Shown here piece by piece: positions 44,010 through 52,905 of a stretch of DNA of 64,000 nucleotides. Each line of letters starts with the position of its first letter. Position 1 is the stretch's first letter. Under the pieces are notes generated by a model. The model had not been told where the DNA came from. It saw only the letters and a list, made by a program, of their open reading frames with translations, and did not search any database. Origin of the DNA: Duganella rivi. Its GTDB lineage: Bacteria > Pseudomonadota > Gammaproteobacteria > Burkholderiales > Burkholderiaceae_D. The position numbers were made by a program, and so were the translations under genes. The stretch lies in contig NZ_WWCK01000002.1 in assembly GCF_009857435.1 (NCBI RefSeq), positions 62,001 through 126,000 on the forward strand, given 5' to 3'.

Positions 44010-45671
44010 TTACAGATTGGTAATGACGATACGGCGCGAGTCCTCCGTCACCACGCGCATGGGAATGCCCTTGGTCTTCAGCAGCTCGTAGACGTCCTTG
44101 CTGGTGATGGCCATGGCCTTGACCTTGTCGGCGCTGTGCTGCTTCCATTTCTCGACAAAACCGTCGAGCGAGGGAATCGATAGCTCCGGCTGCTGGCGCA
44201 GGCCGAAAGTGAATTCGTCCCAGTAATCGACCAGCACCACGGTGCGTTGCAGGTAGAAGGTCATCGACTGCTCGTAGGTGCTCACCGAATAGATTGGCGT
44301 GTTGGCCTCCAGTTCCGGCAGCATTTTCAGGGCCAGCGTTTTACCGGCGCGCAGATTGCCGTACGGCTCGAAGCCGGCCAGGATCAGCTGCACCGACAAA
44401 AAGCCAGCCACGGCCATGGTCAGCACCGCCAGGTCGCGGCGCAGGTGGCGCGCATGGAACAGGGCCAGTGCGCCACCAGCGGTGGCGATGATGGCGGCGG
44501 TCAGCACCCACGGCTGATAGGCTTCCAGCAGCGCGCGTTCGTCCGGGTGGCGCACCGCCGAGCCAGCCATCTGCGGCACGGCGGCCAGGGCGATCAGTCC
44601 GCCCACGATCAGCACCCCGGCAGCCAGGCTGCGCTGCAGGCGCGAGGCATGCTCCAGGTACACCGCCGCCAGCATGGCCAGGGCCGGGAACACCGGCACG
44701 ATGTAGCCCGGCAGCTTGGAGCTCGAATAGCTGAAGAAGAAGGTGATGAACACGGCCCAGATCACCAGCATCAGCTTGGGCTGGAACACCGCCTGCTGGT
44801 CGCGCTTGAAGCCGTTGACCAGTGCCTGCGGCGCCACGCCCAGCCATGGCATCAGGCCCGGCAGCATCAGCAGCAGGAAGTAGTACCACGGGCCTTCGCG
44901 GTGGTGAGTCTTGAGGAAGAAGCGTTCCCAGTGTTCGTGGATAAAGAAGAAGTGCGGCTGTTCCGGGTTCTTCAGCGCCACCAGCACGAACCACGGCGCG
45001 GCGATCGCCAGGAACAGCAGCAGCCCTTTGCCGAGGTGCAGGCGCTTCCAGATCGCGAAGTCGCGCGACAGCGCGGTGTAAATCACCAGCACGCCGCCCG
45101 GCAGCACCAGGCCGATCAGGCCCTTGGCCAGCACCGCCAGCGCCATGCCGGCCCAGCACAGCAGCATCCAGTTGCGCCGTTCCGCCGCCGTGGCGCCGTC
45201 GCGCTGGGCGACCAGCATGCTGCCCAGGGCCAGGGTCATCATGCCCGACAGGCCCATGTCCAGCGAATCGATCTGGCCCGAGGCGACCCAGAACAGGGTG
45301 GAGCCCAGCACCAGCGCGGCGTAGAAGCCGGCACGGGCGCCGAACACGCGTCCGGTTGCATAGCCGGTGAACGCCACGCCGCCCAGGCCGCACAAGCCGG
45401 TCCACAGGCGCGCCTGCCATTCGCCGTAGCCGAACAGGCCGAACGACAGCGCATTCATCCAGGTTTGCAGCGGCGGCTTTTCAAAATACTTGATGCCGTT
45501 CAGGCGGGTGGTGATCCAGTCCTGGCTGGCCCACATTTCGCGCGCCATTTCAGCGTAGCGGCCTTCATCCGGCGGCACCAGCGTGCGGATGCCCAGCACG
45601 TACAACCAAACAATGGCAAATGCCGCCAACAGTCCCCAGGTGAATTTTTTAGAGTTATACAGGTCGTTCAT
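44010..45671 (-). CDS. arnT: Lipid A 4-amino-4-deoxy-L-arabinose transferase ArnT (GT83)
   Basis: The protein has 553 residues. An N-terminal run of membrane helices carries the GT-C motif 'LVPPDEGRYAEMAREM' with the key Asp-Glu, followed by 'YFEKPPLQTWM', as in ArnT. A periplasmic domain closes the protein. It transfers L-Ara4N from undecaprenyl phosphate to lipid A, lowering negative charge and binding of cationic peptides such as polymyxin. It overlaps the Mth938-like gene by one base and lies 16 bp before the SMR gene. Confidence 0.93.
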   Translation of the reverse strand: MNDLYNSKKFTWGLLAAFAIVWLYVLGIRTLVPPDEGRYAEMAREMWASQDWITTRLNGIKYFEKPPLQTWMNALSFGLFGYGEWQARLWTGLCGLGGVAFTGYATGRVFGARAGFYAALVLGSTLFWVASGQIDSLDMGLSGMMTLALGSMLVAQRDGATAAERRNWMLLCWAGMALAVLAKGLIGLVLPGGVLVIYTALSRDFAIWKRLHLGKGLLLFLAIAAPWFVLVALKNPEQPHFFFIHEHWERFFLKTHHREGPWYYFLLLMLPGLMPWLGVAPQALVNGFKRDQQAVFQPKLMLVIWAVFITFFFSYSSSKLPGYIVPVFPALAMLAAVYLEHASRLQRSLAAGVLIVGGLIALAAVPQMAGSAVRHPDERALLEAYQPWVLTAAIIATAGGALALFHARHLRRDLAVLTMAVAGFLSVQLILAGFEPYGNLRAGKTLALKMLPELEANTPIYSVSTYEQSMTFYLQRTVVLVDYWDEFTFGLRQQPELSIPSLDGFVEKWKQHSADKVKAMAITSKDVYELLKTKGIPMRVVTEDSRRIVITNL

Positions 45672-46063
45672 CAGGCGCTTTTGCCCTCGTTAGCGTCGAT
45701 TACCAGGGCCAGCGTGACCTTGCGGCCCTCGCCCATCAGGATGTTGTAGGTGCGGCAGGCGGCCTGGCTGTCCATGCATTCCACGCCGATGCGGCGCATG
45801 GTCAGGGCGGCGGTCAGTTTAGGATGGATGAAGCGCTGCCTGGTGCCGGTGCCGAGGATGACCACGTCCGGATTGTCCTGGCCGATCAGGTCGAAATGCT
45901 CGGCGGTGAGCGATTCAAAAGTAGGGGCGTTCCACGCGCGCGCCGGGGTTTCCGGCAGCACGATCAGGCTGTAGTTATAACGCTCGGCGTTGATCTCAAC
46001 GCCGGTTTCATCGTAGCCGGTGACGGTCTGGTATTTTTGGGTATCGCTTTGGTGGAGCTTCAT
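45671..46063 (-). CDS. Mth938-like domain protein
   Basis: The protein has 130 residues. 'YSLIVLPETPARAWN', 'DVVILGTGTRQRFIHPKLT' and 'GVECMDSQAACRTYNILMGEGR' are typical of the Mth938/NDUFAF3 family (formerly DUF498), whose bacterial role is not defined. It is the first gene of the arn transcript and shares one base with arnT. A weak -10 box (TACAAT on the minus strand, 46105-46100) lies ~37 bp upstream. Confidence 0.85.
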   Translation of the reverse strand: MKLHQSDTQKYQTVTGYDETGVEINAERYNYSLIVLPETPARAWNAPTFESLTAEHFDLIGQDNPDVVILGTGTRQRFIHPKLTAALTMRRIGVECMDSQAACRTYNILMGEGRKVTLALVIDANEGKSA

Positions 46064-46124
46064 GGCAGAAATCGTTATTTAGACGGCAAAAGAAGCATCA
46101 TTGTAGCGTTTTAAAGATGAAAGG

Positions 46125-46153
46125 TTGATTAAATCAGGGCCTTTCGGCAGAAT
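46125..46153 (+). promoter_or_regulatory. Candidate promoter of the aminotransferase-hom operon
   Basis: TTGATT (46125-46130) and CAGAAT (46148-46153) have a 17-bp spacer. Transcription would start near 46160, giving a leader of about 77 bases before the TTG start. The match is moderate. Confidence 0.4.
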
Positions 46154-46236
46154 GGTTCTTTTCGCATTGCAGCATGGGCCAGCGCCGGTGTTTTGGCAGG
46201 TCTTGGAAGTTTGCCTCACATAAACAGGATTTTATT

Positions 46237-47469
46237 TTGCGACCGATTCAAAAATCGAACAAACTGGCGGAAGTCTGCTACGAGATCCGCGGCCCGGTGC
46301 CGGAAAAAGCCCGGCAAATGGAGGAAGAAGGCCACAAGATCACGAAGTTGAACATTGGCAACTTGGCCGTGTTCGGCTTTGATCCGCCGGATGAAATCGT
46401 GCAGGACATGAAGATGAACCTGTCCAACGCGGCCGGCTACACCGATTCCAAGGGCATGTTCGCGCCGCGCAAGGCGGTGATGCACTACACGCAGGGCAAG
46501 AATATCCGCGGCGTGTCGATTGACGATATCTACCTCGGCAACGGCGCGTCGGAGCTGATTGTGATGTCGATGAACGCGCTGCTCAACAACGGCGACGAAG
46601 TGCTGGTGCCGGCGCCCGACTATCCGCTGTGGACGGCGGCGGTGTCGCTGTCCGGCGGCAAGCCGGTGCACTATATCTGCGACGAGCAGCAGGACTGGTA
46701 TCCCGACATTGAAGACATGCGCAGCAAGATCACGCCGAACACGCGCGCGATCGTGGTCATCAATCCCAACAACCCGACCGGCGCGCTGTATCCGGTCGAG
46801 CTGCTGCTGCAAATCATTGAACTGGCGCGCCAGCACGACCTGATCATCTACGCCGACGAAATCTACGACAAGGTGCTGTATGACGGCGCCGAGCACGTGT
46901 CGATCGCCTCGCTGGCGGACGACATCCTGTTCGTGACCTTCAACGGCCTGTCGAAAAATTACCGCGCCTGCGGCTACCGTTCCGGCTGGATGGTGGTGTC
47001 GGGCGAAAAATCACACGCAAAAGATTACATCGAAGGCCTCAACATGCTGGCCTCGATGCGCTTGTGCGCCAACGCGCCGGGGCAGTTTGCGATCCAGACT
47101 GCGCTCGGCGGCTACCAGTCGATCGACGACCTGGTGGGCCCGGGCGGGCGCCTGTTGAAGCAACGCGATCTGGCTTACAAGCTGCTCACGGAGATTCCGG
47201 GCGTCAGCGTGGTCAAGCCGAAAGCGGCGCTGTACATGTTCCCGCGCCTTGATCCGAAGATCTATCCGATCGCGGATGACCAGCAGTTTGCATATGAATT
47301 GCTGGCCGAAACGAAAGTGCTGATCGTCCAGGGCAGCGGCTTTAACTGGATCGCACCGGATCACTTCCGCGTAGTGTTCCTGCCGAACTCGGACGATATG
47401 GTGGAAGCTTTCGGCCGCATGGCCAAGTTCATGGAAAGCTACCGCAAGCGCCACGGCGCCAGCTTCTAA
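46237..47469 (+). CDS. Class I/II PLP-dependent aminotransferase (AlaA-like)
   Basis: The protein has 410 residues. 'GNGASELIVMSMNALL', 'NPNNPTGALYP', 'YADEIYDKV' and the lysine in 'FNGLSKNYRACGYRSGW' give a complete fold type I aminotransferase active site. It is closest to the AlaA/aspartate-type enzymes often found ahead of homoserine dehydrogenase in betaproteobacteria. The start is taken as TTG at 46237, with ACAGGA just ahead, because homologues begin 'MRPIQKSNKL'. No ATG or GTG fits that position. It lies 24 bp before hom, so a role in the aspartate-family or alanine pathway is likely. Confidence 0.9.
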   Translation: MRPIQKSNKLAEVCYEIRGPVPEKARQMEEEGHKITKLNIGNLAVFGFDPPDEIVQDMKMNLSNAAGYTDSKGMFAPRKAVMHYTQGKNIRGVSIDDIYLGNGASELIVMSMNALLNNGDEVLVPAPDYPLWTAAVSLSGGKPVHYICDEQQDWYPDIEDMRSKITPNTRAIVVINPNNPTGALYPVELLLQIIELARQHDLIIYADEIYDKVLYDGAEHVSIASLADDILFVTFNGLSKNYRACGYRSGWMVVSGEKSHAKDYIEGLNMLASMRLCANAPGQFAIQTALGGYQSIDDLVGPGGRLLKQRDLAYKLLTEIPGVSVVKPKAALYMFPRLDPKIYPIADDQQFAYELLAETKVLIVQGSGFNWIAPDHFRVVFLPNSDDMVEAFGRMAKFMESYRKRHGASF

Positions 47470-47493
47470 GCATAGATCTCTGGATACACGAAT

Positions 47494-48816
47494 ATGAAAC
47501 CAATCAAAGTAGGCCTGTTAGGCGTCGGCAATGTCGGCGGTGGTACGTTTGACGTACTGGAGCGCAATCAAGAAGAGATCCGCCGCCGTGCGGGCCGCAG
47601 CATCGAGGTGGTGGCCGTGTCGGCCCGCAACCTCGAACGCGCCAAGACGCGCACCGGCGGCAAGGTGGCCGTGGTGGCGAACCCGATGGACATCGTCAAC
47701 GATCCGGAAATCGATATCGTCGTCGAACTGATCGGCGGCTACGAGCAGGCGCGCGAGCTGGTGCTGAAGGCGATTGAAAACGGCAAGCACGTGGTTACCG
47801 CCAACAAGGCGCTGCTGGCCGTGCACGGCAACGAGATTTTCGCCGCGGCGCAAGCCAAGGGCGTGATGGTGGCGTTTGAAGCGGCCGTGGCCGGCGGCAT
47901 CCCGATCATCAAGGCGCTGCGCGAAGGCTTGACCGCCAACCGCATCGACTGGCTGGCCGGCATCATCAACGGCACCACCAACTTCATCCTGTCCGAGATG
48001 CGCGACAAGGGCCTGGACTTCGCCACCGTGCTCAAGCAGGCGCAGGAACTGGGCTACGCCGAAGCCGATCCGACCTTCGACATCGAAGGCGTGGACGCGG
48101 CCCACAAGGCCACCATCCTGGCCGCGATTGCATTCGGCATTCCGGTGCAGTTCGACAAGGCGCACGTGGAAGGCATCTCCAAGCTGAACGCGGTGGACAT
48201 CAAGTACGCCGAACAGCTGGGCTACCGCATCAAGCTGCTGGGCATCGCCAAGCGCGCCAAGGTGGGCGGCAAGGAAGGCGTCGAGCTGCGCGTGCACCCG
48301 ACCCTGATTCCGTCGAAACGCCTGATCGCCAACGTGGAAGGGGCGATGAACGCGGTGCTGGTGCAGGGCGACGCCGTTGGCGCAACGCTGTACTACGGCA
48401 AGGGTGCAGGCTCGGAGCCGACTGCTTCGGCCGTGATTGCGGATCTGGTCGACATCACCCGCCTGGCAACCGCCGATCCAGAACATCGCGTGCCGCACCT
48501 GGCGTTCCAGCCAAACGCCATGACCAACATCGAGATTCTGCCGATGTCGGAAGTAACGACCAGCTACTACCTGCGCATGAACGTCAGCGATCAGCCAGGC
48601 GTGATGGCGGACTTGACGCGCATCCTGGCTGACGCCGGCATCTCGATTGACGCCATGCTGCAAAAAGAACCTGCCGACGGCGAAACCCGTACCGACATCA
48701 TCTTCTTGACGCACCAGACGCAAGAGAAGAACGTCACCTCGGCCATCGCCAAGATGGAAGGCCTGTCGACCGTGTGCGGCAGCGTCACCAAGATTCGCCT
48801 GGAAAACCTGAGCTAA
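47494..48816 (+). CDS. hom: Homoserine dehydrogenase
   Basis: The protein has 440 residues. The N-terminal Rossmann fold has 'VGLLGVGNVGGGTFDVL', the catalytic domain 'GIINGTTNFILSEM' and 'GYAEADPTFDIEG' with the catalytic lysine region, and a C-terminal ACT domain ('LRMNVSDQPGVMADLTRIL') is expected to give feedback control by threonine. It reduces aspartate semialdehyde to homoserine in threonine and methionine synthesis. It is monofunctional, without an aspartokinase domain. No threonine synthase gene follows directly, unlike the usual hom-thrC order. Confidence 0.95.
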   Translation: MKPIKVGLLGVGNVGGGTFDVLERNQEEIRRRAGRSIEVVAVSARNLERAKTRTGGKVAVVANPMDIVNDPEIDIVVELIGGYEQARELVLKAIENGKHVVTANKALLAVHGNEIFAAAQAKGVMVAFEAAVAGGIPIIKALREGLTANRIDWLAGIINGTTNFILSEMRDKGLDFATVLKQAQELGYAEADPTFDIEGVDAAHKATILAAIAFGIPVQFDKAHVEGISKLNAVDIKYAEQLGYRIKLLGIAKRAKVGGKEGVELRVHPTLIPSKRLIANVEGAMNAVLVQGDAVGATLYYGKGAGSEPTASAVIADLVDITRLATADPEHRVPHLAFQPNAMTNIEILPMSEVTTSYYLRMNVSDQPGVMADLTRILADAGISIDAMLQKEPADGETRTDIIFLTHQTQEKNVTSAIAKMEGLSTVCGSVTKIRLENLS

Positions 48817-48819
48817 TCA

Positions 48820-48854
48820 AAAAAACCCGGACAGTGTCTACGCACACTGTCCGG
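48820..48854 (-). terminator. Rho-independent terminator between hom and the BON gene
   Basis: CCGGACAGTGT and ACACTGTCCGG form a perfect 11-bp stem with a 6-base loop. Read on the minus strand it is followed by GTTTTTTT, so it terminates the BON-domain gene. Read on the plus strand it follows the hom stop by 10 bases and may also serve hom, but there it lacks a U-tract. Confidence 0.85.
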
Positions 48855-48930
48855 TAAAGGGTAAAGGGCAGCTACTCCTATTAAGCGCCCGGTGCTACTA
48901 CTGCTCTGCTGCTGGCTACTACTTCAGTTC

Positions 48931-49248
48931 TTACTTCGAAGCGACGGTCAGTTCGCTTTTCACTTCCTTCACGCCCGGCACGGCCGATGCCACCTGGATA
49001 GCCTTGGTGCCGACGTCGGTGCTGGCAACGCTACCGGACAGGGTGACTACGCCGTCTGCGGTGGTCACGCCAATCTGCTTTTGATCTGCCAGGGAAGCCT
49101 TGATCTTGCTGGTGATCGCCTCATCGGTGGAGGCGGCGCTGGTTTTCGCTGCGCCGGCCAATGCGCCTTCCTGTTGTGCGTAAGCGGCGCCGGTAACGGT
49201 CAGGGCGGCGGCAATCATCAGGCGGGTGATCAGTTTGCTGGTTTTCAT
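48931..49248 (-). CDS. Periplasmic BON-domain protein (OsmY-like)
   Basis: The protein has 105 residues: a signal peptide ('LMIAAALTVTGAAYA'), a linker, and one BON domain ('SKIKASLADQKQIGVTTADG', 'VTLSGSVASTDVGTKA', 'PGVKEVKSEL'). BON proteins such as OsmY sit in the periplasm and help the envelope under stress. A perfect sigma-54 promoter lies about 40 bases upstream, and a GlrR-type site 110 bp further. The gene stands beside the sigma-54 activator qseF, so it is a likely target of that system. AAAGGA lies ahead of the ATG. Confidence 0.92.
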   Translation of the reverse strand: MKTSKLITRLMIAAALTVTGAAYAQQEGALAGAAKTSAASTDEAITSKIKASLADQKQIGVTTADGVVTLSGSVASTDVGTKAIQVASAVPGVKEVKSELTVASK

Positions 49249-49288
49249 GGTTTGCTTCCTTTATTTCAGTTGAGGGTAACCACCTCTT

Positions 49289-49304
49289 TGCAAACCGCGT
49301 GCCA
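49289..49304 (-). promoter_or_regulatory. Sigma-54 (-24/-12) promoter of the BON-domain gene
   Basis: On the minus strand TGGCACGCGGTTTGCA matches the sigma-54 consensus TGGCAC-N5-TTGCA exactly, with GG and GC ten bases apart. The start point would be near 49278, 30 bases before the ATG. Confidence 0.8.
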
Positions 49305-49398
49305 GCTCTATTTTTCCCTTTATATTCAAATGCTTATACGTGTTTTTCTAATGGGAAATCATAAGCCCATGGATTTTTCGGCCATATTGCCGGGAATT

Positions 49399-49416
49399 TG
49401 TCGGGAAATGGCGACA
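49399..49416. promoter_or_regulatory. GlrR/QseF-type upstream activating site
   Basis: TGTC-GGGAAATGGC-GACA is an exact fit to TGTC-N10-GACA, the site recalled for GlrR (QseF) in front of the sigma-54 promoter of glmY in enterobacteria. Here it lies about 110 bp upstream of the sigma-54 promoter, a usual enhancer distance, and 24 bp from the stop codon of the qseF gene. Confidence 0.65.
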
Positions 49417-49439
49417 CGGACGTGCCGCCTTATGCTAAG

Positions 49440-50840
49440 TCATTGATTTTTAAGCGGGTCGTCTTGTCGCTCGGTGGCGACATCGCCCCGGAACAGGCTG
49501 GCGTCCAGCTCGTGTTTTTGCAGCAGGCGGTAGAACTCTGTGCGGTTGCGCTCGGCGAGGCGGGCGGCGTCGGCCACGTTGCCATCCGTGAGTTTCAGCA
49601 GCTGTACCAGGTAGTTGCGCTCGAAGCGGCGGCGCGCCTCGTTATAACTGAGCACTTCCAGCGACGGCACACGCAGGGCGCGCTGGATCAGCGACAAGGG
49701 CACCAGCGGCGCCGTCGCCAGTGCGCAAACGTGTTCGACCACGTTGTACAGCTGGCGCACATTGCCGGGCCATGCCGAGGTGGTGAGCGCCTCCAGCGCA
49801 TCGGGCGCGAAGCCGTGCACGGTCTTGCCGTACTTGGCGGCCAGCGCGTGCAGGAACTGCGTTGCCATCGGTGCGATGTCCTCGCGCCGCTGCGCCAGCG
49901 GGGGCAAGGTCAGCGTGATGACGTTGAGGCGGTAGTAAAGGTCTTCGCGGAACTGGCCTTCGTGCATGGCCGCGTCCAGATCGCGGTGGGTGGCGGACAG
50001 GATGCGTACATCGACCGGCCGCGCCACGTCTGAACCGAGCTGGCGCACCACGCGTTCTTGCAGCACACGTAGCAACTTGACTTGCAGCAGCAGCGGCATA
50101 TCGCCGATTTCATCGAGGAACAGGGTGCCGCCGTCTGCCGCCTGCAGCAAGCCTTCGCGGCTGGAGACGGCGCCGGTGTAGGCGCCCTTGACGTGGCCGA
50201 ACAGTTCCGACTCCAGCAGTGCCTCCGGGATCGCGCCGCAATTAACGGCGATGAAGGGCGCTTGCGCGCGGCGGCTGGCGCGGTGGATGGCTTGCGCCAG
50301 CAACTCTTTGCCGGTGCCGCTTTCGCCGCGGATGAGAATGCTGGCGTCCGAGGCGGCCACCAGGCGCGCTTCGGCCAGCAGCTCGTCCATACATTGGCTG
50401 CGGCTGATGATGGCGGCGCGCCACTGCTCGTCGCCGTCTGTGGCACGCGCGGCTGGCGCTGCCAGGCTCAGCGCCTGGGCGATGCGTTCCAGCAGCAGCT
50501 TGGCGTCGAACGGTTTGGTCAGGTAGGCGTAAGCGCCGAGCGTGGTCGCTTCCACCGCATCCGGGATGGTGCCGTGCGCGGTCAGCAGGATCACCGGCAG
50601 CGCCGGGTAGCTGCGGCGGATTTCCTGGAACAGTGCCATGCCGTCGCGGTCGGGCAGGCGAATGTCGCTGATGACCAGGCGCGGCAGCTCAATCGATAGC
50701 CGCGCCAATGCAGCCTCGGCGCTGCCGACGGCGGTGACGCGGTAGCCATTGGCGCTCAGGCGCATCGACAGCAGGCGCAGCAGGTCGTCGTCGTCATCGA
50801 CCAGCAGCAGGTGGGCGCCTTGTCCTTGTTGTGGGCTCAT
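49440..50840 (-). CDS. qseF: Sigma-54-dependent response regulator QseF/GlrR
   Basis: The protein has 466 residues. The receiver domain has '[13 protein letters not shown]' and the phospho-acceptor Asp in '[12 protein letters not shown]', with 'LTAHG' and 'YLTKPF'. The AAA+ domain has Walker A 'GESGTGKE', the sigma-54-contact loop 'GAYTGA' (Tyr for Phe of GAFTGA) and Walker B '[10 protein letters not shown]'. A Fis-type DNA-binding helix closes it ('[21 protein letters not shown]'). The ATG at 50840 overlaps the qseG stop. With its kinase and lipoprotein neighbours this is the qseE-qseG-qseF (glrK-yfhG-glrR) set, an envelope-stress system. Confidence 0.93.
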   Translation of the reverse strand: MSPQQGQGAHLLLVDDDDDLLRLLSMRLSANGYRVTAVGSAEAALARLSIELPRLVISDIRLPDRDGMALFQEIRRSYPALPVILLTAHGTIPDAVEATTLGAYAYLTKPFDAKLLLERIAQALSLAAPAARATDGDEQWRAAIISRSQCMDELLAEARLVAASDASILIRGESGTGKELLAQAIHRASRRAQAPFIAVNCGAIPEALLESELFGHVKGAYTGAVSSREGLLQAADGGTLFLDEIGDMPLLLQVKLLRVLQERVVRQLGSDVARPVDVRILSATHRDLDAAMHEGQFREDLYYRLNVITLTLPPLAQRREDIAPMATQFLHALAAKYGKTVHGFAPDALEALTTSAWPGNVRQLYNVVEHVCALATAPLVPLSLIQRALRVPSLEVLSYNEARRRFERNYLVQLLKLTDGNVADAARLAERNRTEFYRLLQKHELDASLFRGDVATERQDDPLKNQ

Positions 50841-51400
50841 TTGTTCCCCTGTGGCGCGGGCGCCGGGCGTACCGGCAAGGTGCGCTCGATGGTCTTGAGC
50901 GCTTCCAGCGTGTCGTTGAGTTGATCGATGCGGCGCTGATTGTCCTTTTGCTGCACGCTCAGCTTGTCGACGTGGTCGTACAGGCGGCGCGTTTCGGCGC
51001 AATTGCTGGACAGTAGCTGGGCCAGCGGGCGGAATGGCGCGGCTTCGATGTCGGCCGAGCTGGCCACGCTGTCGAGCAGCGCTTGCGCGCGCGCGAGGTC
51101 GCCGCTGCCGCGCGTCAGCATCAGGGCCATGCCCATTTGAATTGCCACCCGTGGGCTGCGCTGTTGCAGGCCGAGCCCGCTTAATTCTTTCAGCAACTCG
51201 CCCTGGCTCATGCGGCGCAGCGACTGGTGATAGCTGAGCAGCGGGCCGATTTCATCGGGCGGCGCCGGCGGCGTGGTGATCACGTGCACCACTTGCGGCG
51301 GCGCGGGCGCGGGCGCCGGATCGTCGGGCAGCGGCGAATTCAAGGTGCAAGCCGCCAGGGCCAGGCAGATCAGCAGGAGTGGAAGCGGCTTAGCGTTCAT
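50837..51400 (-). CDS. qseG: QseG-like lipoprotein
   Basis: The protein has 187 residues with a lipoprotein signal ('LLLICLALAACT', lipobox LAAC). A Pro-rich stretch is followed by helices and a C-terminal coiled-coil segment ('VQQKDNQRRIDQLNDTLEALK'-like heptads). In enterobacteria the QseG outer-membrane lipoprotein controls the kinase QseE. The ATG at 51400 lies inside the kinase gene (11-bp overlap) and its stop overlaps qseF, so the order kinase-lipoprotein-regulator is translationally linked. Sequence identity to QseG is low by eye; the call leans on synteny. Confidence 0.8.
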   Translation of the reverse strand: MNAKPLPLLLICLALAACTLNSPLPDDPAPAPAPPQVVHVITTPPAPPDEIGPLLSYHQSLRRMSQGELLKELSGLGLQQRSPRVAIQMGMALMLTRGSGDLARAQALLDSVASSADIEAAPFRPLAQLLSSNCAETRRLYDHVDKLSVQQKDNQRRIDQLNDTLEALKTIERTLPVRPAPAPQGNK

Positions 51401-52823
51401 AAGGCAATTCAATGCGGAAGTTCGCACCCCGGTCGGAGGGCAAGAGTTTTAAAACGCCGCCATGCGCGGTCACGTATTCCTGCACAATGGACAGGCCAAT
51501 GCCGTTGCCGCGCCGCGCGCCCGGCGGCTGGCGCTGGCCCTGGTAGAACGGCTCGAAGATGCGGGCCGCATCTTCCGGCGCCACGCCCGGCCCCTGGTCG
51601 GCGCACTCCAGCAGCAGCTTGCCGTGCAGCTGGCCGAGGCGGAAACTGATCAGTCCGTCTGCTGGGCTGAAGCGTACCGCGTTCGACAGCAAGTTGCCGA
51701 CCACCGTGGCCAGCTTGTCGGAGTCGGCCGCGATCGGCTCGGCCTTGCCTTCGCTGACCACGGTCAGCCGCGCTGCCTGCCATTGCAGGCGCTGGCTGTC
51801 GATGGCCTGCGCCAGCACCTGCTCCATATCGACCGGCTGGCGCTGCAAATGCTGGGCGTCGAAGGCGGCCGCGTTGTAGCGCAGCAGCGCCTCGATCTGC
51901 GATTGCAAAGCCGCCGTATTCTGGTTGAGGATGCCGGCAATCTCGCGCTGGTCGGGCGACAGCGCGCCGGCCACGCCGTCCTCCAATAAAGCTACGCCTT
52001 CGCGCAAAGCGGCCAGCGGGGTCTTTAGCTCGTGCGAGATGTGGCGCAGGAAGCGCGCCTTGTCCGCCTCGAGATCAGCCAAACGCTGGCGCAGCCAATT
52101 CAACTGCTGGCCGACGCGCTGCAAGTCCTTGGGGCCGCGCACGGCAATGGCCTGGTCGTAGCGGCTTTCGCCCAGCGTGTCGATGGCTTGTTCGATCTGT
52201 TCCAGCGGACGCGATAGCCACAGCCCGAAACCGCCGGCCAGCAGCGCGGCCAATATGACAGAGGCTATCACCTGCGCCTTGAGCACGGCGCGCCGTTGGT
52301 CGAGTTCGGCCAGCAGCTCGCCGTTGCGGCGATCCACTTCGCGTTTGACTTCGTCGGCCAGCTGCTGACTCACTTCAGGCAGCGGCGCCAGCATGCGTTC
52401 CAGCGCCTGCTGGCGGGCGCTGCGGCCGTTGGCGGGCCGGGGCGATGGCTGTTGCAAGATATCCCATGCGTGTTCGCCGGCCTGGCGCCAGCGCGCGAAG
52501 AGTTCGGGCGGCGTGTAGGGCAGGGCGGCAGCGACCGCGTCGAGCGAGGTGAGCGCGTCGCGCCATGCATCGGCATAGCGCTTGCGGAAGGCGGGATCAT
52601 CCAGTACGAGGTATTGGCGGGCACTGCGCGTCATGGCGACGCTGCGCTCGGCCAGTTGCTGGGTGTTTTCGGTCAGGGCCAGCGCGTGGCGTCCGCTGTC
52701 GCGACTATGGGCCGCGAGGCGATCCAATGTCCACAGGGCGTGCAGCGAGGCGGCGCTCAGCAACACGGCAATCAGCAGGAAAACGCCCAGCAGCAACTGG
52801 CGAAACGACAGTTTCGAGAGCAT
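51390..52823 (-). CDS. qseE: Sensor histidine kinase QseE/GlrK
   Basis: The protein has 477 residues. A membrane helix near 12-32, a periplasmic helical domain to about 185, and a second helix near 188-208 lead into a HAMP segment. The HisKA domain has the phospho-acceptor in 'FLRHISHELKTPLAALREG', and the HATPase has 'LLSNAVRFSPADG', 'DQGPGVAPEDAARIF' and 'GNGIGLSIVQEYV'. It should phosphorylate the QseF homologue encoded downstream. It begins 82 bp after the rraB gene. Confidence 0.93.
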   Translation of the reverse strand: MLSKLSFRQLLLGVFLLIAVLLSAASLHALWTLDRLAAHSRDSGRHALALTENTQQLAERSVAMTRSARQYLVLDDPAFRKRYADAWRDALTSLDAVAAALPYTPPELFARWRQAGEHAWDILQQPSPRPANGRSARQQALERMLAPLPEVSQQLADEVKREVDRRNGELLAELDQRRAVLKAQVIASVILAALLAGGFGLWLSRPLEQIEQAIDTLGESRYDQAIAVRGPKDLQRVGQQLNWLRQRLADLEADKARFLRHISHELKTPLAALREGVALLEDGVAGALSPDQREIAGILNQNTAALQSQIEALLRYNAAAFDAQHLQRQPVDMEQVLAQAIDSQRLQWQAARLTVVSEGKAEPIAADSDKLATVVGNLLSNAVRFSPADGLISFRLGQLHGKLLLECADQGPGVAPEDAARIFEPFYQGQRQPPGARRGNGIGLSIVQEYVTAHGGVLKLLPSDRGANFRIELPYER

Positions 52824-52905
52824 GTGGGTAGAAAAATGGCTATGTTGACCGAATCATATGGCCAAACAGCCGCGGTAGCCTGTTCGATTGACCGTGGGAG
52901 CGGTC

